Positions 26,219-34,851 of a DNA stretch of 39,734 bases are shown here, piece after piece; position 1 is the first letter of the stretch, and each line of letters begins with the position of its first letter. This DNA is from Dehalococcoidia bacterium (GTDB taxonomy: Bacteria > Chloroflexota > Dehalococcoidia > Lucifugimonadales > Lucifugimonadaceae): the NCBI GenBank assembly GCA_029936155.1, contig JAPYUK010000003.1, positions 1 to 39,734 of the forward strand. The letters run 5' to 3'. The notes below the pieces were generated by a model that saw only the letters and a program-made list of their open reading frames with translations, was not told the DNA's origin and searched no databases. Both the position numbers and the translations under genes were made by a program.

Positions 26219-26638
26219 TTGACGATGTCGGACGATACGCCGAACGAAGTGAATCATGTTGACATTGATTTTCCGCCTAAGACGGCCGATGATTTCTTTC
26301 GACGCGGTCTGAAGAGTGCTCAGCTGGGGATTCCGGACAAAGCTGCAGCCGACTTCGAAGAAGCGGCGTGGCTTGCTCCCGAAAACCATGAGATTCAGTT
26401 CAACCTTGGCGTCGCCTATCTTTCAATGGCTGATTTCGAACAGGCGATTAATAACTTCACCAAGGCAATCGAACTAAAGCCGGGCGTGGCAGACATGTAC
26501 GGCAACCGCGCCGTTGCTCATGCTGCGATCGGCGAGGACGAACAATCGGGGGCCGATGTTGCCGAAGCGGTGCGATTGGGTGCACCGCCCGACGGACTCC
26601 GGGCAGTTATCGACTACGTCAAAGAGCAGCGAAACTAG
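26219..26638 (+). CDS. Small TPR-repeat protein
   Basis: A 139-aa protein made of about three tetratricopeptide repeats: AGDDFFRRGLKSAQLG-like start (ADDFFRRGLKSAQLGIPDKA), then NHEIQFNLGVAYLSMADFEQ and VADMYGNRAVAHAAIGEDEQ, with Ala, Gly, Tyr and Ala at TPR consensus positions. TPR proteins are protein-binding scaffolds; the partner is unknown. There is no signal or membrane segment. AGGAG at 26205-26209 is 9 nt from the TTG at 26219, which I take as the start; the ATG at 26225 is the alternative. It stands alone, divergent to the formyltransferase. Confidence 0.85.
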   Translation: MTMSDDTPNEVNHVDIDFPPKTADDFFRRGLKSAQLGIPDKAAADFEEAAWLAPENHEIQFNLGVAYLSMADFEQAINNFTKAIELKPGVADMYGNRAVAHAAIGEDEQSGADVAEAVRLGAPPDGLRAVIDYVKEQRN

Positions 26639-26668
26639 GATCAGGTGCTCAGACTCTTATGAGTCGTC

Positions 26669-27298
26669 CTAATCTCGCAGTACCCGAAAACCGATTTCGT
26701 TTCCAAGGCTTTTCTTCATCGAGAGTTTGATCATTAGCAGCGTGAGTGGTTCGAGCAGGCGGGACATCTCTAGGCTTCCGGCGTCGACCACATCGAATCC
26801 GAGCTCGACTATTAGGTCACTAGCTACCTTTTTTGCGTCGGTATCGTCGCTTGCGATTGGGATCGTGATTTCGCGGTCATCCAGCTTTTTACCATCGAGC
26901 AACCTCGCATCGACGATATTCAGAGCCTTTACGATCTTCGCTCCGGGAGCCCATCTGGCGACCTGCTCACCTCCGGAGTCGGTGTGACCAATCCCAAGAT
27001 CCAAACCCTTCACGAACGGATTTGTGGCGTCGATAATGAGGCGTCCCGAGAGATCGCCCAGTGCAGCGATAGATACCTCGGCTGCGCTCCATGGGATGGC
27101 CAGCACAATAACGTCGGCACTCTCAACGGACTCGGCGAGGGCTGCTGTTGAAACACCATTCCCGATACCCGATACAAGATGGACGAGGCGTTCTGATTCA
27201 GGCGAGCGTGAGCCGACGACGACCGCGTGTCCGAGCTTGGACCATGACTTTGCTAACCCCGTTCCGACATTGCCACTGCCAATAACCGCGATTCGCAT
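26669..27298 (-). CDS. NADPH-dependent F420 reductase-like oxidoreductase
   Basis: A 209-aa single Rossmann domain protein. MRIAVIGSGNVGTGLAKSW is the dinucleotide loop, followed by VVVGSRSPES (Ser/Arg suit NADP phosphate), ADVIVLAIPW, LIIDATNPF and a GGEQVARWAPGAKIVKALN block typical of F420H2:NADP oxidoreductases and relatives. The C-terminus (DAGSLEMSRLLEPLTLLMIKLS) also fits. It would exchange hydride between NADPH and F420, feeding F420-dependent enzymes such as the LLM protein at 8165. Related proteins without F420 exist, so the cofactor is inferred. Its ATG overlaps the stop of the upstream epimerase (TAATG), indicating translational coupling. Confidence 0.82.
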   Translation of the reverse strand: MRIAVIGSGNVGTGLAKSWSKLGHAVVVGSRSPESERLVHLVSGIGNGVSTAALAESVESADVIVLAIPWSAAEVSIAALGDLSGRLIIDATNPFVKGLDLGIGHTDSGGEQVARWAPGAKIVKALNIVDARLLDGKKLDDREITIPIASDDTDAKKVASDLIVELGFDVVDAGSLEMSRLLEPLTLLMIKLSMKKSLGNEIGFRVLRD

Positions 27299-28062
27299 TA
27301 AGGCTCGATCTCGAGGTGTGATTGTGGCGTCCAGCCGAGCAAGGCCTTTGCCTTTGAAAGGTTGTGTTCTTTTTCGTTTTCGTCCCCGGCAATGAAGACA
27401 GGGTCGAACCTGCCGTGCCCGATCTGGACGTTGTCGAGAGCTGCGAGATAGGCGCGAGCGAGATCGGCTTCGTCAGTTACGAACAACGGGTTCGACCCAT
27501 CGGGTCGATATTCGACCGTGTTTGCACGTTCCTCGATGTAGGCTTGGCGATCTCGCGGTCCAGTAATACGCAGAGCAGTGATGTTCATGTCGAACCAGGA
27601 TGTGAAGTAGCGGCAGATCCCTTCGCCGAAACCCTTGCTAAGTCCGTAAGCGCTTGGCGTGTCGAGCGGCAGTTCGTCTTCGGAGTTGTAGTAGTCACGC
27701 GCACGATGGTGAACGCTCATCGTGCTTGTGTAGACGCCTTTTTTCAGGCCGACTTCCTGTGCCAGCCACAGGAACGTGTGGAGCCCGAGGCAGTTGACCG
27801 TGTAGTTTTCGGTGATGACCTTCAGGTCTTGGTCGGTGACAGAACCGCCCTGAGGGCTCAACATCACGAGCCAAATAAAAGCGTCGATGCCGTCGATGGC
27901 TTTTTCGATGGCTTCGGGGTCGGTGACCGATCCTTTTACAAATTCAACACCTTCGTGCTTCGGTTCGGCGAGATCGAGTACGCGTATGTCGTGCTTTTCT
28001 CTCAGATAAGGGGTGATGAACGTGCCGACCATTCCGGCTCCGCCAACTAGCAGTATTCTCAT
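27298..28062 (-). CDS. NAD(P)-dependent epimerase/dehydratase (extended SDR)
   Basis: A 254-aa extended short-chain dehydrogenase. MRILLVGGAGMVGTFITPYL is the GxxGxxG nucleotide loop, STMSVHH holds the catalytic Ser, and SAYGLSKGFGEGI holds the Tyr-x3-Lys pair. The C-terminal part is short compared with sugar-nucleotide epimerases. It could act on a nucleotide sugar or another small carbonyl; the substrate is unknown. The start at 28062 (MRILL) is chosen because the 36 upstream codons are translated repeat sequence. It overlaps the F420 reductase-like gene by one base and forms an operon with it. Copy 2 of the intergenic repeat lies just upstream. Confidence 0.85.
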   Translation of the reverse strand: MRILLVGGAGMVGTFITPYLREKHDIRVLDLAEPKHEGVEFVKGSVTDPEAIEKAIDGIDAFIWLVMLSPQGGSVTDQDLKVITENYTVNCLGLHTFLWLAQEVGLKKGVYTSTMSVHHRARDYYNSEDELPLDTPSAYGLSKGFGEGICRYFTSWFDMNITALRITGPRDRQAYIEERANTVEYRPDGSNPLFVTDEADLARAYLAALDNVQIGHGRFDPVFIAGDENEKEHNLSKAKALLGWTPQSHLEIEP

Positions 28063-28079
28063 ATGTATCTTTCGTTTAA

Positions 28080-28172
28080 GCTCCGGGCGTCCGAGGCTGA
28101 CTTGGTCGCCGCTACAATCTACCGTCCCTCGATCCCTCCCGCAGGAGGGTAGAAAGACAGGCAGGCTCAAGG
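28080..28172 (-). repeat. Dispersed intergenic repeat, copy 2
   Basis: The core at 28080-28120 matches copies 1 and 3 (CTCCGGGCGTC, TGACTTGGTCGCCGCTACAA). A shorter tail ends in the hairpin CCCTCCCGCAGGAGGG and CAGGCT. It starts 17 nt upstream of the epimerase ATG. Confidence 0.8.
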
Positions 28173-28185
28173 CGTTGTATTTCGG

Positions 28186-29199
28186 TTACTCCTCGTCTTC
28201 GGTGTCGCTTGGGTTGCCGTCTAGGACGGCTCGCATTCTGGATGAGACGGTGTCGAGTTTGGTGATTGCTTCGGCTGGGAGATTTAGTTCCAGCGCGCCG
28301 GCGACATCTGTGATCTGGTCGACAGTGTCGGCTCCGGATATGGCGACCGTTACTTCTCTGTGCGACATCACCCACGCCATTGCAACCTGGGGCATGGTGA
28401 CTCCAAGATCGTTCGCAAATTCTTCGACCGTTGCTATCACTCTGGCTGCTCTGCCACGCATATATGCTGCGATCTGACCTTTGCGTCGAGAGCCCCAGAG
28501 CGTGCTGTCGTCGGGAACTTCGTCAGGTTGATATGTACCGCTTAGCAGACCAACGCCGAGCGGGCTGTATGCCATCACGCCGACGCCAGTTTCTCGCGCC
28601 ATTGGAAACAACTCATCTTCCGGAGTGCGGTTCATTAGCGAGTAAGGATTTTGCACCGCGATCAGCGGTTGTGCGTTGATCTGATTCTGGACACGCAGCG
28701 CCTGCATCACCTGCCACGCCTGGAAGTTGCTGACCCCGACGTAGCGGATCTTTCCGTGCTGGATCAGCGTTTCCATTGTGCGGAACTGCTCTTCGAAAAG
28801 GCTCATGTCATCGACACCGTGGAAGATGTAGACGTCGATGTGATCGGTATCGAGTCGGGTTAGAGACCGTTCGACCTCGCGCATGATGTGATATCGAGAA
28901 GCGCCTTGATCGTTGGGCCCATCGCCAATAGGACTGAACACCTTTGACGTGATTACCACATCGTCACGACGGCCCTTAAGAGCCTTGCCCAGCACCTGTT
29001 CGGAGCTACCGATGTTTCGGCGGTCGTCCATGAAGCCGTAGACGTTGGCGCAATCGATCAGGTTTATTCCCGAGTCGAGCGCGGTCAATATGACTTTTTC
29101 GGCCTCTGCACGATCGAACTGGCCTCGAAATCCAAGTCCAAGCGCCATGGGCGAGACCCTAACGCCAGCCGTGCCGAAGTTCACGTATTCAATATCCAA
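28186..29199 (-). CDS. Aldo/keto reductase
   Basis: A 337-aa TIM-barrel NADPH-dependent reductase. The tetrad is visible: Asp49 and Tyr54 in NLIDCANVYG, Lys86 in VVITSKVF and His127 in VYIFHGVDD. The C-terminal MAWVMSHREVTVAISGADTVDQ region resembles the NADP-phosphate-binding segment. It reduces aldehydes or ketones; the best guess is the subfamily of YdhF/YccK- or voltage-channel-beta-like AKRs. The start is TTG at 29199 with AAAGGA upstream. About 123 bp separate it from the epimerase, and that gap holds repeat copy 2, so a separate promoter for the downstream pair is possible. Confidence 0.9.
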   Translation of the reverse strand: MDIEYVNFGTAGVRVSPMALGLGFRGQFDRAEAEKVILTALDSGINLIDCANVYGFMDDRRNIGSSEQVLGKALKGRRDDVVITSKVFSPIGDGPNDQGASRYHIMREVERSLTRLDTDHIDVYIFHGVDDMSLFEEQFRTMETLIQHGKIRYVGVSNFQAWQVMQALRVQNQINAQPLIAVQNPYSLMNRTPEDELFPMARETGVGVMAYSPLGVGLLSGTYQPDEVPDDSTLWGSRRKGQIAAYMRGRAARVIATVEEFANDLGVTMPQVAMAWVMSHREVTVAISGADTVDQITDVAGALELNLPAEAITKLDTVSSRMRAVLDGNPSDTEDEE

Positions 29200-29359
29200 A
29201 AGAGAATCCTTTGAGGTCGCGATTCGAATAGAATTTTGTGCGGTTCAATATTAGTTGGTGGCCGAGCCGGAATTCTACCCCCATTCCGCCGTATATCTTG
29301 GCACAACAAAGTTCAATCAACTGCTTCTTAAATCCTGATATCGAGGTATACCAACAGGC

Positions 29360-30127
29360 ATGAACAGCACGAATGATCCGGTGATAGTCGCGAAAGACAT
29401 TCACAAAAAGTACGGCGATATCGTTGCTGTGAACGGAATTTCGTTCGACGTACGGCGTGGTGAGGTTTTCGGAATGCTCGGGCCGAACGGCGCTGGCAAG
29501 ACGACGACTGTTGAAATTCTCGAAGGCATGCGTGATGCCGATTCGGGTGAAGCGATCATCAGTGGCGTTAACGTAAAAGATGATCCGACTACTGTGAAGG
29601 CGATGATTGGTGTTCAGCTTCAGCAGAACGCATTTTTCGATAAATTGAAGCTTACCGAGATCGTCGATCTGTACGCGAAGCTGTATTTGGCAAAAGTGGA
29701 TCCGGTCGAAATACTTTCGCGTGTTGGGCTGGATCATAGAAAAAACAGCCAGTACGCGGAGCTATCCGGTGGTCAGAAGCAGCGGCTTTCGATTGCTGTT
29801 GCGTTGGTAAACGATCCAATCGTGTTGTTTTTGGATGAACCAACGACGGGTCTTGATCCGCAGGCGCGTAGACAGGTTTGGGCGTTGGTGAAAGCGATTC
29901 AAGAGAACGGCGCAACGATTGTGTTGACCACTCACTACATGGAAGAGGCAGAGGAGTTGTGCGATCGGATCGCTGTGGTCGAAGATGGTCAGATAATTGC
30001 GCTCGGCACTCCGGATGCGCTGATCGACCAACTACTAGAAACCGGTTTCAAGCCTGAAAAACGAGTTCGCGAAGCGACTCTCGATGATGTGTTCTTGAAC
30101 CTTACTGGCCGCGATCTACGAGAATAA
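29360..30127 (+). CDS. ABC-2 type exporter, ATP-binding subunit
   Basis: A 255-aa ABC ATPase: Walker A GPNGAGKTT (41-49), Q-loop around VQLQQNAFF, signature LSGGQKQR (135-142), Walker B IVLFLDEPTTGLD (154-166) and the H-loop His in VLTTHYMEEAEELCDRIAV. The end (EATLDDVFLNLTGRDLRE) is typical of DrrA/CcmA-like exporters. It powers the membrane protein encoded 5 bp downstream. The substrate may be a drug, lipid or antibiotic; this is not determinable. GAGG precedes the ATG. Confidence 0.95.
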   Translation: MNSTNDPVIVAKDIHKKYGDIVAVNGISFDVRRGEVFGMLGPNGAGKTTTVEILEGMRDADSGEAIISGVNVKDDPTTVKAMIGVQLQQNAFFDKLKLTEIVDLYAKLYLAKVDPVEILSRVGLDHRKNSQYAELSGGQKQRLSIAVALVNDPIVLFLDEPTTGLDPQARRQVWALVKAIQENGATIVLTTHYMEEAEELCDRIAVVEDGQIIALGTPDALIDQLLETGFKPEKRVREATLDDVFLNLTGRDLRE

Positions 30128-30132
30128 TTCCA

Positions 30133-31245
30133 ATGAAAATATATCTCGCGCTCACTGTCGCTTCGTTAAAAATGTACTTCCGTAACAAGCAGGCTTTGTT
30201 CTGGGCGCTGTTCTTCCCGCTGCTGATCATGATCATTTTCGGCATCATGAATTTCGATGGTTTTAACTCGCCAAATGTCGGTGTCTACGATGCCGCTGAC
30301 AACGACGCTTCGCGGGCTCTGGTCCAGGCATTGGGTAAATCCGGTGATCAAGAGCTGCTTGATATTTCGATGGGTTCTGTTGAGGAAATTCACCATGAGC
30401 TGGAGTTCGGTGGAAGCCGGGCTGCGATTGAAATCCCAGCTAACTACGGAATTCCGGGTGAGTTCGCTGAGATCAAAGTTACCTATGACGAGCGCTTTCA
30501 ACAGGAACGAGCAGTCGTCTCGACAATTCTCGGCCAGATGACGGATGCAGTTTTCAAGGAAGTAGCGCAGGTTCCAGACGAGTACCGAGTTGAGAACTCG
30601 ATTGCGATAACTGAGTCGTATGTGACAGGTCAGGGTCAGGGTTTCAAGGCCTGGTTGATCCCAGGTATAGCAGCTATGGCGATCATGCAGACCGGGCTGC
30701 TCACCGTAGTGTTCACCCTTGTTCGATTCAAATCGCAGGGTGTGCTTCGTCGACTAAAGGCAACACCAATTGGAGCTTCTCACTTCCTGGCGGGTCAGTT
30801 GACTACGAAGGCGATTGTCGTGGTGTTGCAAACCTACGTTCTGGTTATAGTCGGGGCAATTGTTCTTGGTGTGAGCGTAGGCCAAGGTCGAATGGGCGCG
30901 TGGTTTGATCTGACGATTCTGGCGTTGCTTGGTGGGGCGCTGTTTATTGCGCTTGGCCTTGCGGTTTCGGGGTGGGCGAAGAACGAGGAGACCGCGGCTC
31001 CGATAGCGAACATCATCACAATGCCGATGATGTTTCTTTCTGGCGTGTTCTTCCCGTTGTCAGTGATGCCGGACTGGCTGACGAAGTGGTCACAGTATCT
31101 GCCGCTTACCTATCTGGCTGATGGCATGCGAGCTATAACGGTTGAAGGCGCTTCGATCACCACTCTTGGCACAGAGCTGGCTGGTCTTGGCGTTTGGATC
31201 ATCATTGCCTTTGTGATCGCAACGCGGATGTTCCGCTGGGAGTAG
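30133..31245 (+). CDS. ABC-2 type exporter, permease subunit
   Basis: A 370-aa permease of the ABC-2 (DrrB/NodJ-like) type. One N-terminal TM helix (about 20-40) is followed by an extracytoplasmic domain of about 130 residues, then five TM helices (about 175-365) with FKSQGVLRRLKATPIG, a coupling segment before TM3, and MPMMFLSGVFFPLSVMP, the ABC-2 signature. It pairs with the ATPase 5 bp upstream to make an exporter. No accessory gene is linked; the MerR regulator 265 bp downstream on the same strand might control it (inference). Confidence 0.93.
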   Translation: MKIYLALTVASLKMYFRNKQALFWALFFPLLIMIIFGIMNFDGFNSPNVGVYDAADNDASRALVQALGKSGDQELLDISMGSVEEIHHELEFGGSRAAIEIPANYGIPGEFAEIKVTYDERFQQERAVVSTILGQMTDAVFKEVAQVPDEYRVENSIAITESYVTGQGQGFKAWLIPGIAAMAIMQTGLLTVVFTLVRFKSQGVLRRLKATPIGASHFLAGQLTTKAIVVVLQTYVLVIVGAIVLGVSVGQGRMGAWFDLTILALLGGALFIALGLAVSGWAKNEETAAPIANIITMPMMFLSGVFFPLSVMPDWLTKWSQYLPLTYLADGMRAITVEGASITTLGTELAGLGVWIIIAFVIATRMFRWE

Positions 31246-31510
31246 CTCTGGTACCGCACGAGTTACTGCCCGGTTGACGGAGTGAGTGAAATCGCAGCGA
31301 AGCAGCAGTAGGCTACGAGTAATCGGTGAGCAAAATCGGTCGCTATTCGGTTATGCTTCGGGACGATCTGGCACTGGCGTCATGGCTGGTGCGGAACAAA
31401 AGAAAGCAAAACCTCAGTTCTGGAGCACGGTTCCAAAACCAAGAGCTCGCTCCCTTATAACTGCTACGCCTGCATGTATGTAATGGTTTCCAAAATCTCT
31501 ATCAGCTCCA

Positions 31511-32236
31511 ATGACCAGCCCGGATAACTCACAAAATCCACAGAATGACTCAAACGACAAGGATAGCCTGTCGGTTGGCGAGCTTTCGAAGCGCACGGGC
31601 GTAACGACGGCGACTATCAACTACTACGTTCGTATTGGTGTGCTGCCTCCGCCGAGAAAAACGAGTCAAACTCGAGCGCTGTACCCGTCGCACTTCGAAG
31701 CGTTGATTTTCAAGATCAAAGCGCTACAGGCTGCAGGTTTGAATCTCAAGGGGATCAAGCAGGTTGTCAACGGCGATCCCACTTCACCTCTTGCAGCTGC
31801 GCTGCCTGCGGAGGCGAGTTCGTCTGCGGCGGCTTCGGCACCTGCTGGACCGATCTCTATTGCGGATTTTCTGAGTCAGAGTGGACTAGATGACGACCTG
31901 TACGACAATTTGGTTTCAGCAGGACTTATCAGGCGACCTCGAACGGGTCCGGATGGCGCGCCAGCGCATGATCGACGTGATCTGACAGCTGCTCGGGCGT
32001 TCGCGCGTTTCGCGGAAGCTGGAGTCGAATATCCGCTGCTTGGACGGCACACGGAGTACTCACCGTTGTCAAAGGCTGAGGCTTTGTTCTTGGCTGAGCA
32101 TTTAAGTTCTGCGACTCGGAGTACGCCATCGACGCACCCGGGTAATTTGGTCGTAGCATTCGACGCCATTAGACGGTACTTGCGGCATCTGGAGCTCGAA
32201 GAGGCCTACCCCGACTGGCGCAAACCTCAGGGCTAG
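31511..32236 (+). CDS. MerR-family transcriptional regulator
   Basis: A 241-aa protein with an N-terminal MerR winged-helix domain (about 18-85): LSVGELSKRTGVTTATINYYVRIGVLPPPRK, ALYPSHFEALIFKIKALQAAGLNLKGIKQVV. The Tyr-Tyr-x-R segment is the recognition helix signature. After an Ala/Ser-rich linker (about 95-125), a second helical region (about 128-230) resembles a degenerate second MerR-like or effector domain. No Cys cluster for metals is present, so a small organic effector is likelier. Its target is unknown; the ABC exporter upstream and the MFS gene downstream (converging) are candidates. Confidence 0.87.
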   Translation: MTSPDNSQNPQNDSNDKDSLSVGELSKRTGVTTATINYYVRIGVLPPPRKTSQTRALYPSHFEALIFKIKALQAAGLNLKGIKQVVNGDPTSPLAAALPAEASSSAAASAPAGPISIADFLSQSGLDDDLYDNLVSAGLIRRPRTGPDGAPAHDRRDLTAARAFARFAEAGVEYPLLGRHTEYSPLSKAEALFLAEHLSSATRSTPSTHPGNLVVAFDAIRRYLRHLELEEAYPDWRKPQG

Positions 32237-32258
32237 AACCGGGGGCTCGTCTCGACTT

Positions 32259-33533
32259 CTAAAGCTTCACTCGCCAGGCGATGAGTGCCGACAGGACTCT
32301 AGCTCCGGCCATGCCTAAGAAGACGTACTGCCATGGTGCTCCTGCGGTGTCGAGAACGAGTGCAAATATGAGGGCTTGCGCTCCGGCGTAGATGTAGCCG
32401 TGGCCGTCGAGAACACCCGAGGCGGTAGCGGCGTATTTGGATCCTGCCATGTCGACTACGAGTGTCGATGACATTGAAAGGCTCATCGCAAATGCGCCGA
32501 TGAGTAGTAAAACTGCACCTGCGTAAACATTGGTGGCGGGAACTAGTGCGAGACCGACGAGGGCTGCTGCTGAAATAATGGCGGATACGGCGATCATGGG
32601 ACTGCGTCGACCGCCGAGAACGACATCGGATATCCAGCCAGAAACAAGTGGAGCTGTGAGGTATCCAACTGGCAAGGCAAGCGTCACAAGCGCAGTGGTT
32701 TCTATCGAGAGACCTGCTTCTTCGAAGTAGTACAGCGGTGCCCAAGTGGTGAGTCCGTAGCGGACCACGTTTTCGAGTCCTTTGACCTGAGAAGTCGCAA
32801 CGAATCGCCAGTTTGAGAATAGGAGGCGGTAGGCGGTGAATGGACCGTCGGGGGATTCTGATTCACTTGTTTTCGCCGTGTCATCTGTGTCTATCAGTCC
32901 CTGTCGATCCAGATTTTCTAAACCGACATCAGAAGGTCGATCACGCACAAGGAAGAACAGTGCAACAGCGGCGGGTACCATCAGTAACGGTGGGTACCGA
33001 AACGCGGCTCTCCAGCCGAATTCGGCAACAGTCCATCCAGTGACGAGCCACATCATCAGCATCGACGAGCCGGCTGCGACCCCAACCATTCCCATCACTC
33101 GACCACGCTGGCCTCGATGCCACCACTGAGCAAGCATTCCTATTCCGGGCGACCAGACCGTGGCGTTTACGAATCCGTTGAATCCCCAGGGAATAGCGAT
33201 CGTCCAGAGGCTGGATCCGAAGCTTGTGACCCAGTTGAGAGCGACCGATGCGAGGGTGCCAGCAACAAGCCAGATTCGATAGCCGTAAACTTCGGCGATC
33301 CTGCCGTGTGTGAAGTCGCCGAGAGCAAAACCCCAGAGCAGGCAGGCGTTGATTATTCCGATCTCGACATGGGTGAAGTCGAGATCTTCACGGATAACGG
33401 GTCCGGCGGGCCAGTGGTTGAACCTGCCCATGTAGACGAACAAGTAGAACACCGAGTAACTGAAGAGGACGCGGTTTCGCCAGCGCCTGAATTCAGGATT
33501 ACTGCTTTGAGGGCTTTGGGAGACGGAAGTCAC
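32259..33533 (-). CDS. MFS transporter (sugar-phosphate/OPA-like)
   Basis: A 424-aa major facilitator with about 12 TM helices and a central hydrophilic loop (about 200-225, rich in Asp, Glu and Ser). YLFVYMGRFNHWPAGPVIREDLDFT and GFALGDFTHGRIAEVYGYR resemble the start of GlpT/UhpT-type organophosphate antiporters, with the conserved Arg in TM1. VSGWISDVVLGGRR is the second MFS loop motif. It probably carries an anionic organic substrate. The start is GTG at 33533. It is divergent to the amidohydrolase at 33716, so the two may be coregulated from the 180-bp gap. Confidence 0.88.
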   Translation of the reverse strand: MTSVSQSPQSSNPEFRRWRNRVLFSYSVFYLFVYMGRFNHWPAGPVIREDLDFTHVEIGIINACLLWGFALGDFTHGRIAEVYGYRIWLVAGTLASVALNWVTSFGSSLWTIAIPWGFNGFVNATVWSPGIGMLAQWWHRGQRGRVMGMVGVAAGSSMLMMWLVTGWTVAEFGWRAAFRYPPLLMVPAAVALFFLVRDRPSDVGLENLDRQGLIDTDDTAKTSESESPDGPFTAYRLLFSNWRFVATSQVKGLENVVRYGLTTWAPLYYFEEAGLSIETTALVTLALPVGYLTAPLVSGWISDVVLGGRRSPMIAVSAIISAAALVGLALVPATNVYAGAVLLLIGAFAMSLSMSSTLVVDMAGSKYAATASGVLDGHGYIYAGAQALIFALVLDTAGAPWQYVFLGMAGARVLSALIAWRVKL

Positions 33534-33715
33534 GGGAGCACTTTATAGATGCTGGGCAGTGGGTGTTGGCCGGGGTGTAGGGCTCAGTGGACCACAGGAT
33601 GACGTTTGGGATGCTGCTCGGGGAAGATGATTCCTTTTCCGCTTGCCGTTGCTCAGGCGTAGTATTTACGTCCACTGAACCTATCGGGGTTCGCAGAATT
33701 TCGGAGACCAGAAAA

Positions 33716-34600
33716 ATGATCGTAGACGTCCACACCCATTTGCCAAGCCACATGGACACCGTGCCGCCGGACGATATGCGTATCGACACGATGATGCGTT
33801 CAGGCGATTCAGTGCAGATGACGAACTCGATAGACGATTATTTGCGTGACATGGAACCGGTCGACAAGACGTTTATTTTCGGAATTGCTCAGCGACCGTG
33901 GCGGATGAATCAACAGGTTCTTCGCATCGAGGGCTGGCCAGAGGGTCTGAATCACAACGATGTTGCGGCGGAAACGGCGAAGCGTGCGCCTGACAAGATC
34001 GTTCCGTTCATGTCATTGCATCCGCTCGACCCCAACTGGAATGACGAGTACGACCGTTGTGTTGGCAATCTGGGAGTGAAGGGGATCAAGCTGGGCCCAA
34101 ACTACCAGGACTTCGACCCAACAGGACACGAGGCGTTTGAGCTGTTTGCCAGGCTAGAGGCGGATGGTATCCCGATCGTATTTCACCAGGGAACGTCGCC
34201 GATGACAGAGGCTCCCTTGATGTATGCTCACCCGCTTACGTCGGACAAGATTGCAATGGCGTTCCCTGACTTGACGATGGTTCTGGCGCATCTGGGTCAT
34301 CCGTGGCAGAACGACTGTCTTGCGGTGGTTCGCAAGCATCCTAACGTTTGGGCTGATGTTTCTGCGCAGTACTACCGCCCGTACTCGTTCTGGCAGGGGA
34401 TGCGGTTGTTCTACGAGTGGGGAGTGACCGACAAGATTCTATTTGCATCGGACTGGCCAGTGACCCGACCGCAGGACAATATCGACCACTTGCGCGGACT
34501 TACCAAGTTCGCGAAGGACCACCACCTGCCGGATATTCCGTCTGAGGCGATCGAGGGGATCATCAATCGGGATGCTGTTGAGATACTGCGGGTCGACTAA
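33716..34600 (+). CDS. Amidohydrolase-2 family metal-dependent hydrolase
   Basis: A 294-aa TIM-barrel protein of the ACMSD-like amidohydrolase-2 family. The N-terminal VDVHTHLPSH is the H-x-H metal site, and GIKLGPNYQDF, IPIVFHQGTSP (His), LAHLGHPW (His) and ILFASDWPVTRP (Asp) follow in the usual order. Members are decarboxylases or hydrolases of cyclic and aromatic acids. The ATG at 33716 gives the standard N-terminus and has GGAG upstream; the frame open from 33587 adds 43 non-family codons. The likely setting is uptake (MFS at 32259 or 34852) followed by degradation. Confidence 0.9.
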   Translation: MIVDVHTHLPSHMDTVPPDDMRIDTMMRSGDSVQMTNSIDDYLRDMEPVDKTFIFGIAQRPWRMNQQVLRIEGWPEGLNHNDVAAETAKRAPDKIVPFMSLHPLDPNWNDEYDRCVGNLGVKGIKLGPNYQDFDPTGHEAFELFARLEADGIPIVFHQGTSPMTEAPLMYAHPLTSDKIAMAFPDLTMVLAHLGHPWQNDCLAVVRKHPNVWADVSAQYYRPYSFWQGMRLFYEWGVTDKILFASDWPVTRPQDNIDHLRGLTKFAKDHHLPDIPSEAIEGIINRDAVEILRVD

Positions 34601-34606
34601 GACCCC

Positions 34607-34630
34607 CTCCCTTCCTTTTATGGAAGGGAG
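34607..34630. terminator. Intergenic hairpin after the amidohydrolase
   Basis: A 9-bp perfect stem CTCCCTTCC/GGAAGGGAG with loop TTTTAT, 6 nt past the stop codon. No T tract follows on the plus strand, so termination is only plausible. It belongs to the CCCTCC-type palindromes common in this window. Confidence 0.5.
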
Positions 34631-34696
34631 CGAGGGTAAAGTGAAGCGCTGGGCTACCAAGTACGTATGTACGCACGGAACTAGAGGGGAGACGAG

Positions 34697-34846
34697 TTGC
34701 CTTATATGATTGCGATAGGGGTGTTGATAATCCTGATTGGTGTCGTCTATCGGACCGGTCGACGCGCTGGTTATGCGTTGGGTCGTGGTGACGAGCGAGA
34801 AGAGTGGTCGACCAAGATTCGTGAGATCGATGACGGGGATTCGTAA
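34697..34846 (+). CDS. Single-TM microprotein (49 aa) upstream of an MFS gene
   Basis: A short gene starting at TTG, with GGGGAG about 5 nt upstream, and ending 5 bp before the MFS ATG. The product has one hydrophobic helix (MIAIGVLIILIGVVY), then a basic RTGRRAG segment and an acidic tail (DEREEW...EIDDGDS). The spacing and ribosome site make it a credible first gene of the MFS operon. It may be an accessory subunit or stability factor for the transporter, but this is inference. No family is recognised. Confidence 0.65.
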   Translation: MPYMIAIGVLIILIGVVYRTGRRAGYALGRGDEREEWSTKIREIDDGDS

Positions 34847-34851
34847 GGGCT

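Noticed and set aside
27364-28050. Antisense ORF of 228 aa opposite the epimerase
   Set aside because: It is a shadow of the SDR gene, which has all its catalytic motifs on the other strand.
31286-31483. 65-aa ORF between the ABC permease and MerR genes
   Set aside because: Low-complexity basic sequence, no ribosome site and no family resemblance; the gap is more likely regulatory.
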